Part shown: in pieces, positions 16,441 to 21,346 of the stretch | Layout: each line of letters opens with the position of its first letter | Position numbering within the stretch: the first letter of the stretch is position 1 | Assembly (NCBI GenBank): GCA_946479855.1 | Contig: CAMLHL010000052.1 | Span: forward strand, 1 to 21,346 | From: an uncultured Pseudomonadota bacterium | Lineage (GTDB): Bacteria > Pseudomonadota > Gammaproteobacteria > Burkholderiales > Rhodocyclaceae | Direction: 5' to 3' | Length of the DNA stretch: 21,346 bases | The notes under the pieces: model-generated | What the model saw: only the letters and a program-made list of their open reading frames with translations | The model's database searches: none | Told to the model about the DNA's origin: nothing | Program-made: the position numbers and the translations under genes

Positions 16441-16465
16441 TAGCAAATTATGCGCCAATTAGCTA
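16441..16465. promoter_or_regulatory. Candidate enhancer palindrome for the sigma-54 activator
   Basis: TAGCAAATT (16441-16449) and AATTAGCTA (16457-16465) form an inverted repeat with one mismatch around a 7-base spacer. The centre is about 110 bases before the predicted start of the sigma-54 promoter, the normal distance for an upstream activating site. The whole 259-base gap is AT-rich compared with its surroundings. It also holds a near-palindrome AGCATATGTGCT at 16391-16402 and TTTCCA/TGGAAA at 16480-16497. Which of these the regulator binds cannot be decided by eye. Confidence 0.4.
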
Positions 16466-16538
16466 CTTTTATTCCTTTTTTTCCATTTTTCTGGAAATGG
16501 CTTTCGATGCGACGATTTGATAATCTACAGTGCTGACC

Positions 16539-16554
16539 TGGCACAGGGTTTGCA
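16539..16554 (+). promoter_or_regulatory. Sigma-54 (-24/-12) promoter of the PedF operon
   Basis: The bases TGGCACAGGGTTTGCA match the consensus TGGCACr-N4-TTGCw exactly, with GG (16540-16541) and GC (16552-16553) separated by the required 10 bases. The start of transcription would be near 16565, 38 bases before the GTG start codon of the cytochrome gene. The adjacent divergent gene encodes a sigma-54 activator. Confidence 0.85.
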
Positions 16555-16602
16555 AAGAAGAGATTCTGCAAAGTGGCAACCCTTACTATCAAAGGAGACA
16601 TT

Positions 16603-17031
16603 GTGAAACATCCCTTCCGACACCTCGGCGCTGTTGCGGCAGCTCTTTTCATCAGCGCGGCAGCTCCGCAGGTTTTCGCTCACGGCGATGTCACGCCGCA
16701 AGCGGTCGACGTTACTGGCCTGCCGACGCTCGGGCCTGAATTTCTGAAGAGCAATCCGTATCGCAAGAACGATCTGGCTATCAAGATCGGTACTTCGGCC
16801 TATAACCAGAACTGTGCTCGTTGCCATGGCCTGGGCGCCATCTCCGGCGGTATTGCTCCGGATCTGCGCTATCTGCCGGTCGGCGACGAAGGTGACGAGA
16901 TCTTTATTAATCGTATTCGTCATGGTTCCGTTCGCGATGGCCGTGTTTACATGCCGCCGTTCGAAAATGTCTTCAGTCAAGAAGCCATGTGGACCATCCG
17001 TGCCTGGCTGGAAACAGTTCATGAAGAATAA
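16603..17031 (+). CDS. pedF: Cytochrome c-550, PedF type
   Basis: A 142-residue periplasmic electron carrier. A Sec signal peptide spans residues 1-26 (cleavage VFA|HG). The heme c motif CARCH is at 71-75, and the likely axial Met is M117 in VYMPPF. The phrases HGDVTPQAVD, YNQNCARCHGL, ISGGIAPDLRYL and SQEAMWTIRAWLET are typical of the PedF/ExaB-related cytochromes that accept electrons from PQQ-dependent alcohol dehydrogenases. I chose the GTG at 16603 because GGAG (16594-16597) is well placed and the signal peptide begins there; another GTG at 16573 lies before this ribosome-binding site. It is the first gene after the sigma-54 promoter, and its end overlaps the next gene by 11 bases. Confidence 0.9.
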   Translation: MKHPFRHLGAVAAALFISAAAPQVFAHGDVTPQAVDVTGLPTLGPEFLKSNPYRKNDLAIKIGTSAYNQNCARCHGLGAISGGIAPDLRYLPVGDEGDEIFINRIRHGSVRDGRVYMPPFENVFSQEAMWTIRAWLETVHEE

Positions 17032-17866
17032 TCGTCGTTTCTGGCTGAAAGCGCTGGCCGCCTTGCCGATGGTCGCCACGCTTCCGGCTGTCGCGGAAGT
17101 GCCGGACGCCATCCGTCAGCGCGGTCGCCTGCGTATTGCCGTCTATAACAATTTTTTGCCCTATTCGAATGAGGGCAAGGGGATCGATGCCGATATCGGG
17201 CGTGCCGTTGCCGAAAAGTTGGGCCTGCTTCCCGAAGTTGTCGGTTTCAATGCCGACGAAGATATGAACGACGACCTCCGGAACATGGTCTGGAAAGGCC
17301 ATTATCTGGGTACCCAGCCGGCGGACGTGATGATGCATGTGCCGGTCGACGAGCACTTGGCCAAAGCCAACGACAAGGTTCGTATCTTTGGCCCCTATCA
17401 TCGTGAAACCCTGGCCTTGGCCCGTAATCCGGATCGCCTGCCGAAGCCGCTGGCCGGTTCGGCAGCTGTAGCGCTTGAGGTCTTTACCCGCGAAAAGGTC
17501 GGCGTCGAAGGAGCTACCCTGGCTGATTCGTTCCTGCTCTCGGTTCTGAATGGTCGATTGCGTGAAAACGTTGTTCATTTTAAGACGATCAGCGATGCAG
17601 CGCAGGCGTTGAAGGAAGGCAAGATTGCCGCCGTCTTGGCACCGCGTGCCGAGCTGGAGGCTGCCCTGAAGGGGGCTGACAATATCGCGCTCGACGACCA
17701 GCAATTCGCTGAGCTGAAAGTTGATAGCTGGCCGGTCGGGATGGCGGTCAAGGCGGAGGAAATGGAGCTTGCCCAGGCAATCGCTGCCGCCCTGGCCGAC
17801 CTGAAGCGCGATGGTACGGTCGCGGCAATCTTCAAGCGGCACGGCATTACCTATCATCCGGCCTGA
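17021..17866 (+). CDS. Periplasmic substrate-binding-like protein associated with quinoprotein dehydrogenases
   Basis: A 281-residue protein of the family-3 extracellular solute-binding fold. It starts with a signal sequence containing a twin-Arg stretch (NNRRFWLKALAALP), then the family start IRQRGRLRIAVYNNFLPYSN and the GIDADIGRAVAEKLG segment. A binding domain with VMMHVPVDEHLAKAN follows. Such proteins recur next to PQQ-dependent alcohol dehydrogenases (XoxJ/MoxJ-like), where they are thought to assist the dehydrogenase rather than serve a transporter; no ABC permease is nearby. The ATG at 17021 overlaps the end of the cytochrome gene; an upstream in-frame start inside that gene is not supported by the signal peptide. 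Confidence 0.85.
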   Translation: MKNNRRFWLKALAALPMVATLPAVAEVPDAIRQRGRLRIAVYNNFLPYSNEGKGIDADIGRAVAEKLGLLPEVVGFNADEDMNDDLRNMVWKGHYLGTQPADVMMHVPVDEHLAKANDKVRIFGPYHRETLALARNPDRLPKPLAGSAAVALEVFTREKVGVEGATLADSFLLSVLNGRLRENVVHFKTISDAAQALKEGKIAAVLAPRAELEAALKGADNIALDDQQFAELKVDSWPVGMAVKAEEMELAQAIAAALADLKRDGTVAAIFKRHGITYHPA

Positions 17867-17876
17867 CAGAGTGAAC

Positions 17877-18815
17877 ATGCGTCCATTGCCATTTCTGCTT
17901 GTTTCGGGATTGTCCCTGTTCGTCGGTGGCGCGCTGGCTGAGCCATATGCCTACGTGCCCAACGAAAAATCGGCCAGCGTCAGCATCATCGATACCGCCA
18001 ACGACCAGCGCTTGCGTGATATCAGCGTAGGCGAGCGTCCGCGCGGTATCGCTGCCGGCACAGGCCACATCTACCTGACCGACGCCAAGGCTGCCAGGCT
18101 GCTTGATGTGGACCCGGTTTCAGGCAATCTGCTGCGCAGTATCCCAATCGGCGACTCGCCGGAGGGGGTCAGCTTGTCGGTGGACGGCAAGCTGCTGGCC
18201 GTTGCTGTTGAGGACGAGAACAGCGTCGTTCTGGTCAATGCCCAGTCGGGGAAGATTCTGGCCAGCATCAAATTGCGCGGACGTAATCCGGAACATGCCG
18301 TGTTTAGTCCGGACGGTCGCTGGCTCTACGTCAGTGCCGAAGAGGCTGAGCAGGTTGATGTGGTCGATGTCCGGGCGCGCAAACTGGTAGCTAGCGTTCC
18401 CGTTGGTAAACGACCACGGGGCATCGGTTTCCTGCCGGATGGCAGTCGGGCTTATGTGGCCAGCGAAATGACGGGTAAGGTGTATGTCATCGATGTCGCC
18501 AAGCGTCAGGTCGTTGCCGAGGTTCAGGCCGGGCAAAATCCGGCCGGGATTGCCGTTCATCCGGATGGGCGGCATGTCTTCGTCTCCAATGGCCGTGATG
18601 CGACAGTGATGGTCATCGATGTGCTGACCAATGAGGTCGTGGCGACTGTCGGCGTCGGCAAGCGGCCATGGAATATGGCGATCACGCCAGACGGCACCAA
18701 GCTATATGTCGCCAATGGGCGCTCCAATACCGTGTCTGTTATCGATACCGGCAGCTATAAGCTCTTGCAGGATATCGAGGTTGGCGAGCTTCCCTGGGGG
18801 GTGAGCATACGATGA
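17877..18815 (+). CDS. PQQ-dependent catabolism-associated YVTN beta-propeller protein
   Basis: A 312-residue periplasmic protein with a signal peptide (residues 1-20, cleavage ALA|EP) followed by about seven repeats of 40-43 residues. Each repeat ends in a strand like AYVPNEKSASVSIIDT, VYVIDVAKRQVVAEV or LYVANGRSNTVSVIDT, and most contain the PDG turn (FSPDGRWLYV, FLPDGSRAYV, VHPDGRHVFV, ITPDGTKLYV). This matches the YVTN-type propellers found with quinoprotein alcohol oxidation. It probably acts as a scaffold or accessory factor; no catalytic residues are evident. The ATG at 17877 is preferred to a GTG at 17871; neither has a strong ribosome-binding site, and translation may be coupled to the preceding gene 10 bases upstream. 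Confidence 0.88.
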   Translation: MRPLPFLLVSGLSLFVGGALAEPYAYVPNEKSASVSIIDTANDQRLRDISVGERPRGIAAGTGHIYLTDAKAARLLDVDPVSGNLLRSIPIGDSPEGVSLSVDGKLLAVAVEDENSVVLVNAQSGKILASIKLRGRNPEHAVFSPDGRWLYVSAEEAEQVDVVDVRARKLVASVPVGKRPRGIGFLPDGSRAYVASEMTGKVYVIDVAKRQVVAEVQAGQNPAGIAVHPDGRHVFVSNGRDATVMVIDVLTNEVVATVGVGKRPWNMAITPDGTKLYVANGRSNTVSVIDTGSYKLLQDIEVGELPWGVSIR

Positions 18816-19342
18816 GCGCTGAACGCTACTCGTTGCCGGCCATCGTTTTGCACTGGGTGCAGGCCATTGTTGTCCTGTGGTTGTTGTGGCTGGGCTGGAG
18901 CATGACCGATTTGCCCAAGGGAGCAGAGCGGAGCGCAGCTTATGGTTTGCATAAATCGCTGGGATTGCTGGCGCTGCTCCTGATTGCCCTGCGCCTGGGC
19001 TGGCGACGGTGGAGTCCCGCTCCGGCGCTGCTGGGCAGTGGTTGGCAGGTGATTGTGGCCCGGGGGACGCACCACCTGCTTTACATGTTCCTGGTGGTCG
19101 CGCCACTGGCTGGTTACCTGACCTCTTCGTTTACGCCTTATCCGCTCAAATTCTTCGGCTTTGAAATACTCAAAGCCGGTTGGCCGGATGAAGGGATCAG
19201 CGCTGCTTTTAAACTGGTGCATCTGGTGTTCGTCTGGGGAGGTGCCGGCTTGATTGCTCTGCACATTGGCGGAGCACTCATGCATGCCGCCAAGCGTGAT
19301 GGCACCTTGCGCCGGATCTTGCCGGGGATTGGCGTTCAATAA
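18812..19342 (+). CDS. Cytochrome b561-family membrane protein
   Basis: A 176-residue inner-membrane diheme b-type cytochrome with four helices. Likely heme ligands: H14 in IVLHWVQA, H49 in GLHKSLGL, and the later His in LVHLVFVW and ALHIGGALMH. YSLPAIVLHW at the N-terminus is the usual opening of the bacterial b561 family. It would pass electrons between the periplasm and the quinone pool. It overlaps the propeller gene by 4 bases (ATGA) and closes the PedF operon, so it may connect alcohol oxidation in the periplasm with quinone. That role is inference. Confidence 0.92.
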   Translation: MSAERYSLPAIVLHWVQAIVVLWLLWLGWSMTDLPKGAERSAAYGLHKSLGLLALLLIALRLGWRRWSPAPALLGSGWQVIVARGTHHLLYMFLVVAPLAGYLTSSFTPYPLKFFGFEILKAGWPDEGISAAFKLVHLVFVWGGAGLIALHIGGALMHAAKRDGTLRRILPGIGVQ

Positions 19343-19430
19343 ATTAACGCATTGCTTCGCAATGCAGCAATTGTTGAGCAGGTGCTCTTACTAAAGTAAT
19401 GGGTGGCTGCAGCCTTTCGCCCGTTGCTGA

Positions 19431-19470
19431 AAATAAAAAAACCGCGATTTAGATCGCGGTTTTTTTATTT
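19431..19470. terminator. Bidirectional intrinsic terminator
   Basis: A perfect 18-base inverted repeat (19431-19448 with 19453-19470) around a TTAG loop. The core CCGCGAT/ATCGCGG is flanked by A7 on one side and T7 on the other, so both strands give a GC stem followed by a U-run. It separates the PedF operon from the convergent cytochrome c gene. A smaller hairpin GCATTGC-TTC-GCAATGC lies at 19349-19365 right after the b561 stop. Confidence 0.93.
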
Positions 19471-19502
19471 GCCCGGAGGCTGCTCAATGTGGGTTGCAGA
19501 AA

Positions 19503-19832
19503 TTATTCCAACGATAGAATCCACTTGATGGCGGCGTGCAGGTCATCATTGCTGATCTTGTCTTCGCCGTGCGGAATCATTGGAACATTGCCCCAGTTGC
19601 CCGAGCCGCCGTGGCGTACTTTTTCGAACAGATGGTCAGGAGCCTTGGCGTCGCCTTTGTATTTGGCGGCAACGTCCTTGTAGGCCGGGCCGACGCGCTT
19701 GGTGTCGACGGCATGGCAGGCGACGCAGCGGGCCTTCTTGACGATGGCCTCGCCGTCGGCGGCGCGAGCCGGTGCGCTAACGGCGAAAGCGGCAACTGCC
19801 AGCAGCAGGGCGGTGGTGATTTGCTTGTTCAT
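19503..19832 (-). CDS. Class I c-type cytochrome (c551-like)
   Basis: A 109-residue periplasmic cytochrome. The signal peptide covers residues 1-24 (cleavage ARA|AD). The heme motif CVACH is at 36-40 and the axial Met is M85 in NVPMIP. The layout and the mature size of about 85 residues match cytochrome c8/c551-type electron carriers. AAGGAAA lies at proper distance before the ATG at 19832; the open frame extends further upstream but runs into the DUF779 gene. It is the last gene of the minus-strand group behind aldehyde dehydrogenase and DUF779, and probably serves the same oxidation pathway. Confidence 0.92.
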   Translation of the reverse strand: MNKQITTALLLAVAAFAVSAPARAADGEAIVKKARCVACHAVDTKRVGPAYKDVAAKYKGDAKAPDHLFEKVRHGGSGNWGNVPMIPHGEDKISNDDLHAAIKWILSLE

Positions 19833-19851
19833 GTGCTTTCCTTTGCGTTGT

Positions 19852-20223
19852 TCAGACGAGACCGGCTGCCTGCAGTTCGGCCCATTCGGCATCGGTAAAG
19901 AGCCGGGAACGGGTATGGAAGGCTTTGCCTTCGGAACCTTCCAGCGAGAAGGTGCCGCCATGACCGTCGATAACGTCGATGATCAACTGCGTGTGCTTCC
20001 AGTATTCGTACTGGGATTTGGAGATATAAAACGGTACGCCACCGATGTCACCGAGGTGAACGTCGTAGGGGCCGATGGTCAGATCAGTTGGTAGGTAGCA
20101 GTTGGCGGCACTGTTGTCGCAACAGCCGCCAGACTGGTGGAACATCAGTTCCTGGCCGTGCTTGCGTTTCAGGAGTTCGATCAGTTCCAGAGCTGCCTCG
20201 GTGGCAATGACGCGGTCGACCAT
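19852..20223 (-). CDS. DUF779 protein, aldehyde dehydrogenase companion
   Basis: A 123-residue cytoplasmic protein of the DUF779 family. Conserved features seen: the early helix RVIATEAALELIELL, the Cys-rich FHQSGGCCDNSAANCY, and the KSQYEYWKHTQLIIDV and LEGSEGKAFHTRSRLF segments. The three Cys suggest metal binding or redox sensitivity, but the function is not known. Family members are usually next to acetaldehyde/aldehyde dehydrogenases (exaC, acoD, aldB), as here. AGGAG precedes the ATG on the minus strand. A terminator-like hairpin with a T6 run sits immediately upstream of that site (20241-20261). Confidence 0.9.
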   Translation of the reverse strand: MVDRVIATEAALELIELLKRKHGQELMFHQSGGCCDNSAANCYLPTDLTIGPYDVHLGDIGGVPFYISKSQYEYWKHTQLIIDVIDGHGGTFSLEGSEGKAFHTRSRLFTDAEWAELQAAGLV

Positions 20224-20234
20224 GGTTTTCTCCT

Positions 20235-20262
20235 AAAAAAGGGGGGCGGTTGCCCGCCCCCT
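20235..20262 (-). terminator. Terminator-like hairpin between aldehyde dehydrogenase and DUF779
   Basis: On the minus strand, GGGGGCGG (20261-20254) pairs with CCGCCCCC (20249-20242) around a 4-base loop and is followed by a run of six T (20240-20235). It has the form of an intrinsic terminator and lies 45 bases after the dehydrogenase stop and just before the DUF779 ribosome-binding site. It may end most dehydrogenase transcripts, with partial read-through. Confidence 0.75.
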
Positions 20263-20306
20263 AAGAGTTGCCCGCAAACTTGTGGGCCAGTGGAGGAGAT
20301 GCGCGG

Positions 20307-21346
<1,040 letters not shown>

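Overview
The window is a dense, GC-rich, bacterial stretch of about 21 kb. The set of families (group 3d NiFe hydrogenase, class I PHA synthase, PedF-type cytochrome c, AcoR-type sigma-54 activator, hemerythrin and oxygen-binding diiron protein) and the codon use suggest a respiratory, facultatively anaerobic betaproteobacterium, probably of the Rhodocyclales (Dechloromonas/Azonexus-like). That placement is inference from gene content. No rRNA, tRNA, CRISPR array, insertion sequence or phage gene was seen.

Layout. (1) 1-716: the 3' end of a HoxH-like hydrogenase large subunit, overlapped by its maturation protease. (2) 974-5843: a three-gene membrane-export operon of the YhiI/RbbA/YhhJ type (HlyD-like adaptor, double-ATPase plus membrane-domain fusion, second ABC-2 permease), behind a -10 box and a TetR-type palindrome. 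(3) 5860-6654: a predicted secreted protein of unknown function behind an FNR-like box. (4) 6659-10387: a UspA protein on the minus strand, then a beta-CASP metallo-beta-lactamase ribonuclease and PHA synthase on the plus strand. (5) 10472-14300: a soluble chemoreceptor-tip-like protein, an ODP-like diiron metallo-beta-lactamase protein, an FNR/DNR-like box, then hemerythrin, DUF2249, a 12-helix membrane protein and a SirB2-like protein in an overlapping operon. (6) 14358-19342: an AcoR-like sigma-54 activator divergent from a sigma-54 promoter and a four-gene periplasmic operon (PedF cytochrome c, substrate-binding-like protein, YVTN beta-propeller, cytochrome b561) typical of PQQ-dependent alcohol oxidation. 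(7) 19503-21346, minus strand: class I cytochrome c, DUF779 protein and an ExaC/AcoD-like aldehyde dehydrogenase that runs off the window. A perfect bidirectional terminator separates blocks 6 and 7.

How the parts fit. Blocks 6 and 7 look like one alcohol/aldehyde oxidation locus: the activator senses a small substrate, the periplasmic proteins serve a quinoprotein dehydrogenase that is not in the window, and the aldehyde dehydrogenase finishes the oxidation. Block 5 looks like an oxygen or nitric-oxide response locus. Its first two genes pair a sensorless chemoreceptor-like helical protein with a diiron oxygen-binding protein, an arrangement known in principle from Treponema denticola (ODP plus a sensorless chemoreceptor) but here with a very short and divergent signalling partner. 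This is the best candidate for something undescribed in the window.
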